A program made the translations under genes and the position numbers. From Portulaca oleracea (Eukaryota; Streptophyta; Magnoliopsida; Caryophyllales; Portulacaceae): 64,000 bases of DNA. Where the stretch lies: positions 18,450,001-18,514,000 of the forward strand of contig CM055876.1 of assembly GCA_029582165.1 (NCBI GenBank). Reading direction: 5' to 3'. Positions 46,001 to 59,004 of this stretch are shown piece after piece; position 1 is the stretch's first letter, and every line of letters starts with the position of its first letter. Under the pieces are notes generated by a model. The model did no database searches and was not told where the DNA came from. It saw nothing but the letters and a program-made list of their open reading frames with translations.

Positions 46001-48082
46001 GACAACACCAAAATAATTACTGTTATTTGCACAAACATAATTTAATTCAGAGTCCAAAGCAGTTAAGGATTAGTGATAATTTCTGTTTTTTTAATTTTAA
46101 AATAAAATCTGGATTGAAAATAAAAACAATGAAAATAGAAAAAAATAATAATTTTCTACGTTGTGATTGACCAATTCCCCTACAGTCACTCTCGTGACTC
46201 TATTTCGTGAGATCCACAATGATTTCTATTATAATATATAGATTATTATTATTATTATAGGCAACACCAAAATAATTACTGTTATTTGCACCAAAAGAAT
46301 TTAATTCAGAGTCCAAAGAAGTTAAAGATTAGTGATACATTTTGTTTTTTTAATTTTAAAATAAAATTTGGATTGAAAATTAAAAAAATTAAAAATAGAA
46401 AAAAATAATAAATTTCTAAGTTGTAATTGGCCAATTCCCCTACATCACTCCCGTGGCTCTATTTCGTGAGACCCAAAATGATTTCTATTATAATATATAA
46501 ATTATAAGCAACACCAAAATAGTTACTGTTATTTGCACCAAATAATTTAATTCAGAGTTCAAAGCAGTTAAGCATTAGTTATACTTTCTGTCTTTTTAAT
46601 TTTAAAATAAAATCCGGATTGAAAATAAAAAAATAAAAATAGAAAAAAATAATAAATTTCTAAGTTGTGATTGGCCAATTCCCCTACATCACTCCCGTGG
46701 CTCTATTTCGTGGGACCCAAAATGATTTTTATTATAATATATAGATTATAAGCAACAGCAAAATAATTACTGTTATTTGCACCAAATAATTTAATTCAGA
46801 GTTCAAAACAGTTAAGGATTAGTTATACTTTCTGTCTTTTTAATTTTAAAATAAAATCCGGATTGAAAATAAAAAAATAGAAAATAGAAAATAATAATAA
46901 TTTTCTACGTTGTGATTGGCCAATTCCTCTACAATCACTCTCGTAACTCAATTTCGTGAGACCCACAATGATTTCTATTATAATATATAGATTTTTTATT
47001 TTTGATATAGGTTTTATCAATTTTATATTTATATTTTTCATCCTCATAATTTATATTGCCAATTTAAGTAACTTCATAATTCTTCTCCTCAATTTTGTTG
47101 ATTATCTTAGTTTGTCCACACTCTTTAACATAGTAAATAAAAGAGATAAAGGGAGTACTATAATATAGTCGGTCTCCATGTATTGAATTGAAACTTATGT
47201 TGAAGCTGTATGAATTTATTTGAAGTCCACAACATATTTTAGATATATACCAGTAAAGAATGCAATCACAGTTTTATAATATAAGTTTGGTATAATAATG
47301 TATATTAAATTTATTACAGTAAGTAGATATTGTCTGCCACATCGCACCGCAACTTTCCAAATTCCACCACAATCCACCATAATTTACCACAACCCACCAC
47401 AATTTACTTTTTCTAATTTAATTTATCTTTTTATTAAAAAGTTAAACTTCCATATTCCGCTACAACCAACCACAACTTCCCCCAACCCACTACAATTCAC
47501 CACAACTTTTCCCAACCCACCACAGTTTCCATACAAATATAAAATCCTTTATAGATTGTCGTATGTTAAGAATTTTAGCGTTTTTATTGTACAAATATTA
47601 TAATTGTATCAAAATATATTTACATAAAACTAAAAGAAAATTTTAGATTGAAATTTAATTCAAACCAAAATACACCCGACCCATATTTACCTTAAAAATG
47701 AATTTTTACAATCAAAGAACATCTGACCCGTATTTATCTGAATTTTAAATATACCCGAGTCATGTTTTTAGAGTGAAATTTACCCGAAATCGAAATACAC
47801 CAGACCCGAGTTTGCCCTCTCTTTTAATATATCCAAGGGCAAAAGAGTAAATTCGTGGGTCATTAATTTATTCAAAGGTAAAAGAATAAATTCGTGTGTG
47901 ATTAATTATTATATTCAAAGGTAAAAAAAGTAAATTTATATGTGATTTATTATTATATCTAAAGATAAAATAAAATAATAAATTCGTGTGTGAACACGCT
48001 TCTTACTTTCTTTTCTTCTTTCTTTCTTTTCTTCTTTAGTAAAGGAAGTTTATAGAGACAAGAGGGAAGGGATGAAGTATAC
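44993..48082 (-). other. GH1 intron 2 (3.1 kb)
   Basis: Contains the Helitron at 45365-46991 with (ATT)n tracts (45760-45803, 45945-46000). A stretch of ccacaaccaccac-type repeats lies at 47330-47530, and a fragment at 47660-47860 resembles, inverted, the cgggt-rich repeats of intron 9. Confidence 0.6.
45365..46991 (-). mobile_element. Non-autonomous Helitron with four tandem 5' ends
   Basis: On the minus strand it starts TCTATATATTATAATAG at 46991 (after an A) and ends CTAG at 45368-45365 before a T. The hairpin GTGCATCGCAC lies just inside the 3' end. The 5' segment of about 245 bp is repeated in tandem; the TC start or its mutated form recurs at 46991, 46745, 46502 and 46242. An (ATT)n tract follows. 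No coding capacity. Confidence 0.65.
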
Positions 48083-48162
48083 CTGATAAGCTGATGAACC
48101 AGCACCAAATATAAAGTCTTTTGGAAAACTTGAACGACTTATTGAAATACTGGCACATGCGT
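48083..48162 (-). CDS. GH1 exon 2
   Basis: Encodes S-R-S-S-F-P-K-D-F-I-F-G and S-S-A-Y-Q, the conserved start of the barrel with glycone-binding Gln48. Acceptor TTGACAG, donor GTATAC. Confidence 0.92.
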
Positions 48163-50721
48163 CTGTCAAAATATAATAATGTAATGAAAAACGGGTCATG
48201 ATATGAATTTTTGGACAATTATCTTGCAAGTTGTTCTCTTTCGCCCTTCAAACTAATGTGTCGTATGGTTTTTAATGCTACTTTAATTTTTGTAATTGTT
48301 GTGATTATTTATTAAATATAAGGAACTCAAAGTTTGTTAGCTAATCAGACAAATATAAATGACACCTCACCAAAGTAACCTGATCTGTTGCACATGTTTC
48401 AGATCATTTTGTAAATTTATACATTTTATTATAATTATAGAATTGAAATATGTCTTTTGTTCTTTCAATTTAATATGTAATATTGCTGTTCTAACCTCTC
48501 AACTTGAACCTCTTATGTGGAAAGTCGAGAGGGAATGAAGACCTGCAGAAGCTTAGTTTACTCAAAATTTGGGTCAGGTTGTGGTTAGGTCGCGCGGGTC
48601 AAAAACTAGTGGATCCTAGATTTGACCACCAAGCAGGTTGGATATCCCTAACCCTGCTCTTGACCCTATGGATCGCGGATTGAATGTCGGTCGGTTGACC
48701 CAAGACAATGGAATATATATAATTTCATCCACTTTCATTATGAATAATCCTAAAATTTCAACAACATGCATCTATAACGATCGAAATTTCAAACGTAAAA
48801 AAAAATTTAAAAAAAAAACCAACATTGATTGACCAAACAAAAATTCAGTCTGTAAATTAAAAATAAAAATTAAACACAAAGTATTCTGGTAAAACAAGAA
48901 AAGTCAGATTCAATTTTTCTTTTAGAAATTTTAGAAATCAAGTCATATTATAATATACCCAACCCGCTGATCCTTTAAAAAGGCCCTACACTTTGCAGGT
49001 CATGGCAAGTTAATGCAAATATGGTTTGACACACCCCACAAATTTGCAGGTTGAGCCCGTCGGATGGATCCTAATCTACCTATCGATCAGGTCTACTTAT
49101 ATGTCATCAAGACCCGCAAGAAGAAGAATAACACGAATAAACTCAACCCCTTTAGAGAGTGTCGCACTAGTGACGGAAAGAAAGATCCTTGTGTTTCCAT
49201 ATTCAACCAGAATCCAAAATGAATTTACAAGAACCCAAAACCCCCTAACCAACACTCTCCTCCGTTGTTAGTTTCTTGCCTTTCTTCAATCTAAATTTCC
49301 ATGGCGATCTTGCTGTTGATGGATCATCCTCTTTTATGGCCCTGTTTGGTAAACTATGTATTCAATTACCTATTGCAAAAGTTGGTTTATTGGTGGCAAA
49401 TAGGTGCTTGTTTGAGGGTTTGGTATGTTTTTTGACTTCTTGTTTAAGTGCTTCAAATTTCGTTTGTTATTGCCTACCGCTTTTCTTTTGTAAAGTGATA
49501 GACTTGTTTAAAGCTCAGGTCCCGTCGGGTCTCATGTCGAGTTTTCAGGTCGAGAGTCCCATGACCCCCAACTCGGACTTCGGATCAGGATTCCCTGACC
49601 CTGACCTTACGGGTTACGAGTTGGGTCATCGAGTCAGTCGACCTTAGAATTTGAAATTTAATATTTCTTATTTTGTTCATTTTTATTGAAAAATCCAAAA
49701 CTTTTAATTTTGCAGCATAGGTATTGACTAATAAAATTTCTAATTCAGAATTTGAAACCAAAAAAAAAAAATTTCAACATCAACTATATAAATTATTTCA
49801 AACACCAAACATTCTAATTGATATCTTTTTAACGAAAAGTTATATTATATGTTTGTTTATCGGGTCATCGGCTCGAGTCGGGTCAGTGCACCTGCGATCT
49901 AAACCCGACCCTAATTAGGTTGGATGTCTGAAGTTTCGAGTCATATTGATCGTACGTACGTAACCTGCAAACTTGTGGGTGGGGTCGGGTTTGACTAGGG
50001 GGAATGTCCCCGGCCTAGTGATCAGGTCTATTAAGCGATGAAGATTCTAAGCAAGCTAGCAGGTTTTCCGCATGGTATTTGATTTTAGTTTTCGAATCGA
50101 ACAACGGGTGGGTTGTGTTTGACCTACTAATTTTTAGATTTTTCATGTTCACTTTACTCGTGTCTTTGGTTGAGAAAGTTGTGTCCAACACCCAAAAAAT
50201 TTGGGTTCGACCTACTTAACCGACTTGCACGTCTGATTTGAAAAATATTACTCCCACCGTCCCAAATTTATATAGTCTCCCTCTTAGGAAATGAAAATTT
50301 TTAAGAGTATATTATTTAATGTGTTGTTTTATGTTGATTTCAGATGAAAGAGAAAAAAATTGATTCTATTAATAGTAAAATGGGCAATAATTTTGAGACA
50401 TCCTAAAAAAGAAATATGAACTTTAAATATGGAATGGATGGAATATTCTTTTAGTAAAATTATATAATGGCTATTCATGCATCAATTTCATATCATTCCC
50501 CTAATTTATGTCAAAGTATTTATAATAATTTACCCTCGTGAGATAAAATGTACATAATACCTTGAGCCTAATAAGATATCTCAGGACAAATTCTTTTCAA
50601 GGAAATAGAAAATAAGTAATGTTAAAAACTTCAAAAGGTAGATCAAATAATTCAAGGGCACGTCAGTTTAAAAAGAATTTATCCACCCCTCCCTAGAAAA
50701 CTAAGAAAAAGAATTAGATAT
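48163..50721 (-). other. GH1 intron 1, proximal part
   Basis: Non-coding. The stretch about 48540-50230 has above-average GC with many gggtcgggt/cgacccg words. An ORF of 123 codons on the plus strand (49276-49647) has no similarity I recognise. A Stowaway is at 50251-50443. Confidence 0.5.
50251..50443. mobile_element. Stowaway MITE (short, diverged)
   Basis: Starts CTCCCACCGTCCC after TA and ends GGAATGGATGGAA before TA. The interior is AT-rich. Confidence 0.72.
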
Positions 50722-50943
50722 TGTTATGGAATAATTGTGTGAATGTCCATACTCTTACTTTTCTTAGTAATGAAGTTTCCTTAGTGATGAAGTATTCTTA
50801 GCGATGAAGTATTCTTAGTGATGAAGAATCCTTGTATTATAAATACTTCCTCGATAGCAATGAAATATTCATTCATTTCTTTCTCTCAATTCCTCTGTCT
50901 CTATTCTCTCTCCACTTTCTCTTATATTCATATATTCATAACA
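50722..50943 (+). repeat. 5' LTR of the intron-1 copia element
   Basis: 222 bp with TATA-like TATTATAAATAC at 50835-50846. Contains short repeats of cttagtgatgaagtatt. Confidence 0.88.
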
Positions 50944-51604
50944 CGTTATCAGCACCAAGCTCTTTAATTCACATAATTTGGGTCATCGAATCAAGATAGT
51001 TGGAAAATTGTTCTGGTTCAATTCTTTCATCTCAAGGTGAGTTTTGAATTATTGTTTGTGATGAAGTTTTCTTACTACACCCCAAACTATCTTTAATTCA
51101 TTCCACCGTTTGAAAATTTGTCAATTTAAAAACCCGTATGTTCATAAAAGAAAATCCGGATGTTTGTCAATCTTTTGCCAGATTTTTATTCATTTGCGGC
51201 TTTAATCTTCTTCTTGTTCTTATCTTTTCGGTAAGCATTGAATCGATGATGCATCAAATTCTGATATTTGGTTCCTACACGCTAGCTAAATTTGCAAGAG
51301 ATTGGTTTCAGTGGATATATTGTGATATTATCATTTGTTTTGGAGTGATTGTGGTATCATCATCATTTTGCATGTTTAACTTCAATTTTGTTTGAATTGT
51401 GCTGCTTAATTTGGAGTCACTAAAATTCTAAATTGTAGCCAGAATCTTTTGATTTTCAATTCACTTGTTTATCATTCGTAAAGTTTGTGCCAATATTTTC
51501 ATATGGAATAGTTTAGCTAACTGTATAAAGTATTGAACGTTTTATTCCTTTTATTTTTTAGTTATAAATTTACTCTACTATTGAAAATTTCGTCTAAATT
51601 CACT

Positions 51605-52100
51605 GGTGAACCAGAAGTTCATCTCTAGTTACGAAAATTTCGTTTAATTTTATGAGTGAATTGGATGTTCACCGGAACGGTAAGATTTTTACCTAGTCTC
51701 ATTAAGTGAACCAGAAGTTCACGCATATGTCGGAAGTTTTATCTTATGAGTGAACCAGAAGTTTCCTCTAATATTAATAATGTTATTTAATTTCATTAGT
51801 GAACGAGAAGTTCGACCCAATAACAAGAATGTTGTCTTATTTTCATTAGTGAACCAGAAGTTCACTCTAATGTTAAGAATTTTATCTAGTTTTATTAGTG
51901 ACCAGAAGTTCACTCTGATATTGAAACAAAGAAAAAGGGATTACTTATCTCATTGGTGAACCAAACGTTTATCCTACCACTAATATTGAATTTTGCTTTC
52001 GTGGATTACACGTATTAGTAGTGAACCAGAAGTTCACTCCAATCATTGAAGTTCTATATAATCTCGTTAGTGAACTAGAAGTTCGTTTTCCTGCCAATTA
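51605..52100 (+). repeat. Degenerate ~55-65 bp repeat with gaaccagaagttcac core
   Basis: The word gtgaaccagaagttcac or close variants recur about eight times, each followed by an A/T-rich stretch with tctaatgttaag-like sequence. It lies in the leader/gag part of the copia element. Confidence 0.75.
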
Positions 52101-55100
52101 GAGTATAGAGTTGTTAATTGGCATAAGAATTGTTAAAAGGCGATGATAGTATACTTGAGGTTATTAAGATTTATATCGTCGATTAAATCGAGTATTTTTA
52201 TTACAAGTGTGGAGTTTTAATATTTAGATGAGAAATGTTCATAAATTTTATTAATAATGACCTATTGGTTCATTAGAACTCCCAAATGATTTTGTCTCTT
52301 TCCCTGAAGTGAATGTGGTTGGATATAAACTCAAGAATCATGAGCAAAACAAAAGTCAGGCCAGTAGCCGTGACAATCGACATACCTATGGTCGTAGTCA
52401 TGCTAAAAGCTGATGTCTCTACCAGGAGTAGAAATACGTAATTGGAAAGCATGAATGATACAAAAGTGAGAAATGTATTATTAACGAGGAAGTGGAAACC
52501 ACACGTACCTGTTGTACGTTATAATATCTTGTTGAACCTTATCAAGTTTAATAAAAAAACACAAGATATTATTTTATAAACTTTTGATAGTAAGTGATAT
52601 TATTGTTTATGTTGTGCACGTTGTTTTAAGCTGCTACTTCTTAGATATCTCTCTCTTGACATTGTTCAAAGACTTTAGTGATTGTTGTGCTTTAATTATT
52701 CTGCAACCCCTTTGTTGATATGTGCATAATTATGGATTAATATGAGTCCTCATGTGATGCTATTATTTAATGAATATTCATATGATTTGATATATATGCA
52801 CCTTATTGAAAATGTTATGCATGCGAAATGCGAGTAATATGTTCTCATCTATCTAATAATATCTATGATCTATTGAAATTAGTTAATCATATTGAATGAT
52901 TAAGTATTTTCCAGTATTCATGAACAAGACTACTTGTTTCGTAATGTCTAATCACAAAGTGCATTGTTATTGATTGCCCAAATATGCATGAACTTTATTT
53001 CCTAAGCATAGTACAAATTATAGTGCGTATTGGATATTTGATTGTGATACTATATGAGCAAATGGGTGGAATCTATCTTTGTGAGAATTTAATGATATTT
53101 ATGTGACTATTCATTATACTCATAGACATGTTTTAAATGTAATCAATGATCTCGATATCCATGATTACTGCATGTTAACTATGGAGTATTTAACTTTCAA
53201 GAGTCATGTATTTGCTTCTGAAGTGGAATTTCTTTTTATAAGTGATTAAAGTACTTTTACTATATGCTTTACATGCATTAATGTTATATTTATCTTGAAG
53301 TGAATTTCATGCATACTTACTTGATTGGAACATGAATAAATGAGGTGATAGATACATGTCCTGCAGACACTAGAACAACACACATTTTTAGTAATACTAC
53401 ATTACTTATTATCCATTGATGAGGGAATCAAATATTAGCATTATATATGTGGAAATCTACTTTGATTCAAGGCTCCAGAAGAGCGCGTATAATATTACTT
53501 GGTGTAACTAACTTTCCTATTGTGGACGTACTTCTCTCCACTAAGTTAGTGTCAAAGGTAACTTATTAATTAAGTTTCAAAGGTATTCGTGGGAATGAAT
53601 ACCTGCATGTTGAGACGAATGAAAATTGCTTTGAGCAACATGTGTGTTGAAAAAGTTATCATCCTTATTTTCTGGGTTATTTTACATAACTAATTAACCC
53701 AATTGAAACAGATACTCTAGTAAACCAGAAGTTTACTATTGATGAAGACATTATCATAGTTGGAGCATATTGGATCAATCCTCTCAAAAAGAACTCATAT
53801 GGATATATTTTAAAGGACCAGTAGATCCTTAACCAAATGAGTTCTAATTAGTTGCTCACTATCAAAGAAATTAATTATAACACCATCATTAGCAAAGATA
53901 TGGATCAAATCCCTTAGATTCATGGGTTGTGTACAAGTGATGTTTGTATTGGTCCTGTAGACCCATATGTAAACCATTTGAATATAGTATGACTTTACTT
54001 GATACATCAATGAGATAATCACTTGTATCTTTACTATCAACTTGCAACTTGACGCTTGCTAGATTGTTTGCTCAATTGATTTACGAGCACATTTCATATT
54101 ATCAATCAAGAAGATTCATCTTGATAATGATGGTGAAGGCTTTTGATAGTTTTTGTATGCCAATGGACATAGATGTTAAGCATCGTATGTCAAATGTTTA
54201 CATGTAAAATGATCCTGCAGAATCATTGATATCTGAGATGTTGAGTATATAATAAATGACAAACTTATTATTTTTGAGAGCAGAGCTTATTATAACTTTT
54301 CAGGGACATGTCATGTTACATGCACCAACATTGATCCAAATAAGGCCAAGAGGTTATCATGAATGTTTATTTCTCCCTACAATGGTTCCTGGCATGAACC
54401 AAAAATCTCCCACCTATGGATTTGATCATGTGCGATATATGCTCCATGATAACGCACTAAGATGAGACCCCGAAGGAATTGGGAGTATATGTTGGGTATG
54501 AATATCCATTCATACAATAGAACAACTCATTGGAGATACACTAATGACACAATTTGTCGATTGTGATGACACAATTTTCCCAACATTAGGGGGAGAAATC
54601 AAGTTGTTGGACAAGGAAATAAATTGGAACGAATTATTATGATCCTCGTACAATGTAATGTGAACTGGAAGTTCAAAATATAATTCGTCTACGAACTTGA
54701 GCGAATCTGCGATTATTCTAGTGACCCACAAAGAGTTATTAAATCCTATGTCCCAACTACTAATGCTCCTATAAGAAGTGATGTCCCAGTAGGACAAATT
54801 GAATTATTAATGAGTCTAGACCACATATAAAATGTGGTAGACCAATCGGTTCCAAAGACAACAAAAATCCTCGAAAAAGAAAAGGAGCAAACGATTAATG
54901 ATAACCGAAATGAGGAAATTTTGACTCCAGAAGAGTCCTCAATCATGACATATGTGGAAGTTACACCACAAGCTCAGGCGCCTGAAATTCATGAAAATGA
55001 TGAGATCTCAATCAATTATGTCATGAATTAGATAAGGTGGAACCAAAGTGAAGTCGACGTCGATATCATATTTGATTGTATAATATAGCGCTCACGATTT

Positions 55101-56533
55101 TGAGTAATCATGAGGATCGTGAATTTATGTCTGTTAATGAATACAGACAAAGATGAGATTGGCCAAGTGGAAAGATGCATTTAAGGATTAGATTCGCTTG
55201 TAAAATCGAAAATATCATGACCTGTTGTCCATACACCAAACTGGTGTAAAATTTGTGGGATAAAGTTATGTCTTTGTGTGAAAACAGAATGAGAAAAGAA
55301 GATTATGAGGCACAAGGAGCGACTTGTTACATAAGTGCTTTTGCGAAGACTTGGTATCGAATATGAAGGAATATACTCCTATGTAGTTCATGTCACTACA
55401 TCACGATACCTTAAAATTGGCAGTACATGAAAAGCTAAGAATGCATCTTATGAATATCGTTATAGCTCTTGAAAATTTTGATAATGATATTTATATAAAA
55501 CTCCTGAAGGATTCAAAGTGCCGGAAGCACATATTAAAATTCTCGAGAATATTGGTTATTTAGTTGATAGACATTTATGTGATTAAAGCAATATGAACGC
55601 ATATTGCATAATCAAATAAAATGATTAAATGATCCGGATCCTAATTGTTTGTAAATGCTATTGATGGTTTGGACTCCTGAAGAAGTTCAAAAGTTGTAGA
55701 TTGCTTTACAAAAGCATTTGGAATGAAAGATTTTGGTAAAATATGTTGTTGCCTTGGTTTACAAATTTGCACACTTTGAGAATGAAATTTCGTGCGCAAA
55801 TCAATTTACGTAGCAAAGTGCTGAAATAATGTTGCATGAACAAAGCACTCCCTTTTAAGTACCCTGGTAGTGGTACAATCATTTGATATGAAAACAACCC
55901 CCTTTTGATCACGAAAGGATGATGAGAAATTTAGTTGTCCTGAAGTACCGTATTTGAGTCCTGAAGTACTGTATTTGGGTCTTGAAGTACTGCATTTAAA
56001 TGATATTGAAGCACTGACGTATCTTGCTAATCATACATGATCTAACCTATTTCGGTACCTCAAAGGTACTAGCGATTTGGATATTCATCATCCCCATCGG
56101 CTCAAAATTGGTATGATTAGCTATGTTAATCTTGGATATTTACCTAAATCCTATGACACTTGATCACATACTAGTTATGTGCATGCTGAAACAGATATTA
56201 AGCAAATTTGTTTCAGTTAGAATTAAGTTGATTCATGTATCAAACTACTTTTGATTGCAAAGTTTAAAAGTCAGTGATGAAGTTGAATTACATCAACTCA
56301 AAGATCTTCATTGATGTTCTCATCAGGGGGAGTAATACGCGCTGTACTCTTTTTCCCTTATCTGAGGTTTTGTCCCATTGAGTTTTCCTTAGAAAGGTTT
56401 TTAATGAGGCAGCATATCTTAGCGTATCAAGAATTATGTACTCTTTTTCCTTCGCTGGGTTTTTTCACATTGGGTTTTTCCTAGTAAGGTTTTAATGAGG
56501 CATATTCTTTGGCAATGGACATTCAAGGGGGAG

Positions 56534-56755
56534 TGTTATGGAATAATTGTGTGAATGTCCATACTCTTACTTTTCTTAGTAATGAAGTTTTCTTAGCGAT
56601 GAAGTATTCTTAGCGATGAAGTATTCTTAGTGATGAAGAATCCTTGTATTATAAATACTTCCTCGATGGCAATGAAATATTCATTCATTTCTTTCTCTCA
56701 ATTCCTCTGTCTCTATTCTCTCTCTACTTTCTATTATATTCATATATTCATAACA
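56534..56755 (+). repeat. 3' LTR of the intron-1 copia element
   Basis: 222 bp, about 97% identical to the 5' LTR by eye. Confidence 0.88.
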
Positions 56756-56936
56756 AATACGTCACAAACTCATATTGGTAAAAGTTAACACAGAAAATAG
56801 AGGAACAAAATCATTTTTTTTTGTCTTTATAGAAGAGGAACAAAAATACAATACCTACCCAATAAAAAAACCAGGCAGTGCAAAATTCAAGGCAGGTAAA
56901 GAAGATGGATAATGTATGAGAACTGAGACAGCTTAC

Positions 56937-57000
56937 CCAAGGAGAAGGAGAGGAAGAGGAAAAGCAGGGAAAATAAGTACGAAAGAGTTGACGGCTTCAT
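56937..57000 (-). CDS. GH1 exon 1: start codon and signal peptide
   Basis: The Met at 57000-56998 is followed by K-P-S-T-L-S-Y and a hydrophobic Leu/Phe/Ser run, a good signal peptide for the secretory pathway. Donor GTAAGC leaves one base, completed by AC of exon 2. It is chosen as exon 1 because of the phase fit, the signal peptide and the TATA motif upstream. Confidence 0.82.
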
Positions 57001-57073
57001 CGTATAATCTGACACAAAAACTTTCTCTCCTGAAGAACACAAGACTTTCCCTGTAAATGTTTGCTGTGATGAG

Positions 57074-57084
57074 TTTAAATATTA
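57074..57084 (-). promoter_or_regulatory. TATA-like box of the GH1 gene
   Basis: Minus strand TAATATTTAAA, about 75 bases upstream of the start codon. A pyrimidine/A-rich leader follows. Confidence 0.45.
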
Positions 57085-57249
57085 GATGGGGTGGGGTTCA
57101 CTCCCATCATAAATTTGGCTGTTTCCAAAATGGGACATAGTCTTCCCCATTAATTTGGGATGCATTAATTTAGGTTATCCTAAAATTATATCAGTTGGAC
57201 AGTCGACACACATGAACATCGCCTGATCATTATTTAAATCATAATACTA

Positions 57250-57509
57250 CCTCCGTTTCATATTAATTGTCATAATTTTAAATTTAACGGTCTTCAATGT
57301 TACTCTTTGATTGATAATTTCTTACATAATATGTTATTAACAATTCAACTATTATACTTGTATGATAATATTTTTCGTTCCGAATCTCATGGTGGTAATA
57401 TTATATAGCAACTCATTGTATATGTATATGTTGAGAAACTTTTGGTCAAAATTTTTGAAATTTGACTACACAATTTCCAAACACGACAATTAATATGAAA
57501 CGGAGGGAG
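57250..57509. mobile_element. Stowaway MITE
   Basis: Ends CCTCCGTTTCATATTAATTG and the complement, with TA at 57248-57249 and 57510-57511. Same family as 31530-31787, in opposite orientation. Confidence 0.9.
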
Positions 57510-59004
57510 TACTGCTTTCAGAAAACGAAAATTATTATACGCTCCGGGGGACTGCATGTTCCCCACCTACTCTCTCTATTAGATCTGTCAATTTGGTTGA
57601 GTTCGGGTAAATACAAGTCGAATGTATTTTGGGTTCGAGTAGATACGGCACAATGTATTTCATTTCCGATCGGGTCACCCCAACGAGTTAGATTGTGACC
57701 TTTTTTCCGTTTTTTCTTTTAAAAAAATGGTCTTTAAAAACTACTTTTTGTACAATATACATAATAAAATATGATTATTTTCTAGTAACAGCAGAGTGCT
57801 TTCGCCGTCTATTTTAACTTAAATTAAAAAAATAATAAATAAATAAGTTGCGCTTATGGTTTAATAATTAAAAATTAGAATGAAAAGTCACAAATACTGA
57901 TAAAGTTGAACTTAAAAATTTATTTTTCAGGGTCAAACGGGCGGGTCGGGTTTAATCCGTTAATTTTAGGGTTTAGTTGAGAAAATCATGTTCAAAACCC
58001 AGAAAGTTCGAGTCGGATCAGAAATTGCCAGGTGCCATTGGTATTATACTTGTGCTGCGAAGCTATTATGAAAATAGCACCTTAGTTAAATGGGTTATTT
58101 CAACGTTCTATGTATTAAATGGGTTAAATGGGTTCGAGCCCTAACATTTGTAATTGTCTATTTTTAATTACCCTTTGTAACTATAAGCTTTTCTTCCCTT
58201 ACTTTTCTCAAGCTTTAGATTTTCTTTCATTTCTTCATTTTATTATTCTACATAATAGTAATATTGTTCATTAAATATAATTCTATATATGACACACTAA
58301 ATTGAGAAAATATACACATTATTTTATACACTACAATGTATGCTATATGCACACTAACAAATACCATAAGCATATTAGAATTATATATACAAACACATTA
58401 TTTCTTTGCATCACTAACACAAACTCCTTTGCACTCTAGCACCGACCTATTTGCACACCAACATATATACTATAAGCATACTAAAAAAAAATACCATAAG
58501 CATAATGGTTTTTTGGATGCTATTGAGAAAGATTTGTAGCAAATTATAATGTTCTTGCATTTATTCAAATTCACTAATAAAAAAAATTGTCGTTGTTCTT
58601 TATTATATATTATTAAAATAAGATTGAAAATAGAATGGATTTTAGTATCATTCCACTAATATACAATCTAAATTAATTTTGAAGACAATTTATATAAACA
58701 AACACATAAATAATAATAGTATAAATGTTGTATGACTTTTTATTGATTTATAATTATTATTTGAATTGATAATTATTATAAATTACTTTAAAAAATAAAT
58801 CACATATAAATATTGAAAAATTTTCATTATACAATGCTAGTTCTATATTACACTGCAAATTTAAACACCAAATCTATATAAACAGTTTCAGATGATTAGA
58901 ATATATTCGGGCTTTACACCAAATCTATATAAACAGTTTCAGATGATTAAAATATATTTGTGCAAAGCACGGGATAGAAACCTCTCTCACACACATATAA
59001 ATAG

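Larger units (their letters stand above)
50722..56755 (+). mobile_element. Decayed Ty1/copia element with 222-bp LTRs (GH1 intron 1)
   Basis: LTRs at 50722-50943 and 56534-56755 both run TGTTATGGAA to ATAACA, are equal in length and differ at about half a dozen sites. A purine tract attcaagggggag lies at 56521-56533, giving plus orientation. The flanking 5-mers (GATAT and AATAC) match poorly. Recognisable fragments are the copia integrase end near 54475-54600 (V-G-Y-E-Y-P, later T-I-F-P-T-L-G-G-E) and RNase H-like sequence near 56050-56220. Frames are broken throughout, so it is dead. Confidence 0.85.
27918..57000 (-). pseudogene. GH1 beta-glucosidase gene, 14 exons, stop at the nucleophile codon
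   Basis: Family-1 glycoside hydrolases cleave beta-linked sugars from aglycones; plant members usually enter the secretory pathway. I placed 14 exons by GT/GC-AG borders and phase: 57000-56937, 48162-48083, 44992-44923, 42902-42841, 41490-41415, 40618-40541, 40042-39955, 39855-39597, 38173-38058, 35077-34872, 33653-33619, 33412-33310, 33205-33091, 28116-27918. They sum to 1551 bp, 517 codons including the stop, the normal length. Seen: a signal peptide (1-21), glycone-binding Gln48, His153, Asn198, acid/base Glu199 in T-V-N-E-P, and the C-terminal F-A-W-S-F-F-D-N-F-E-W. Codon 411, expected to be the nucleophile Glu of I-T-E-N-G, is TAA (33316-33314) and the preceding Thr is Ala. F-H-W-D reads F-H-S-D. 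Without readthrough the product would be 410 residues lacking the nucleophile. Introns 10 and 12 have GC donors. A recent pseudogene is the simplest reading. Confidence 0.9.

Noticed and set aside
49276..49647. 123-codon plus-strand ORF in GH1 intron 1
   Set aside because: No similarity I recognise, no splice or promoter context, and the sequence around it is repeat-like.
58865..58980. Possible Helitron 3' end (gtgcaaagcacggg) near a 54-bp duplication
   Set aside because: A hairpin-like word is present, but no CTRR end or 5' partner could be placed.
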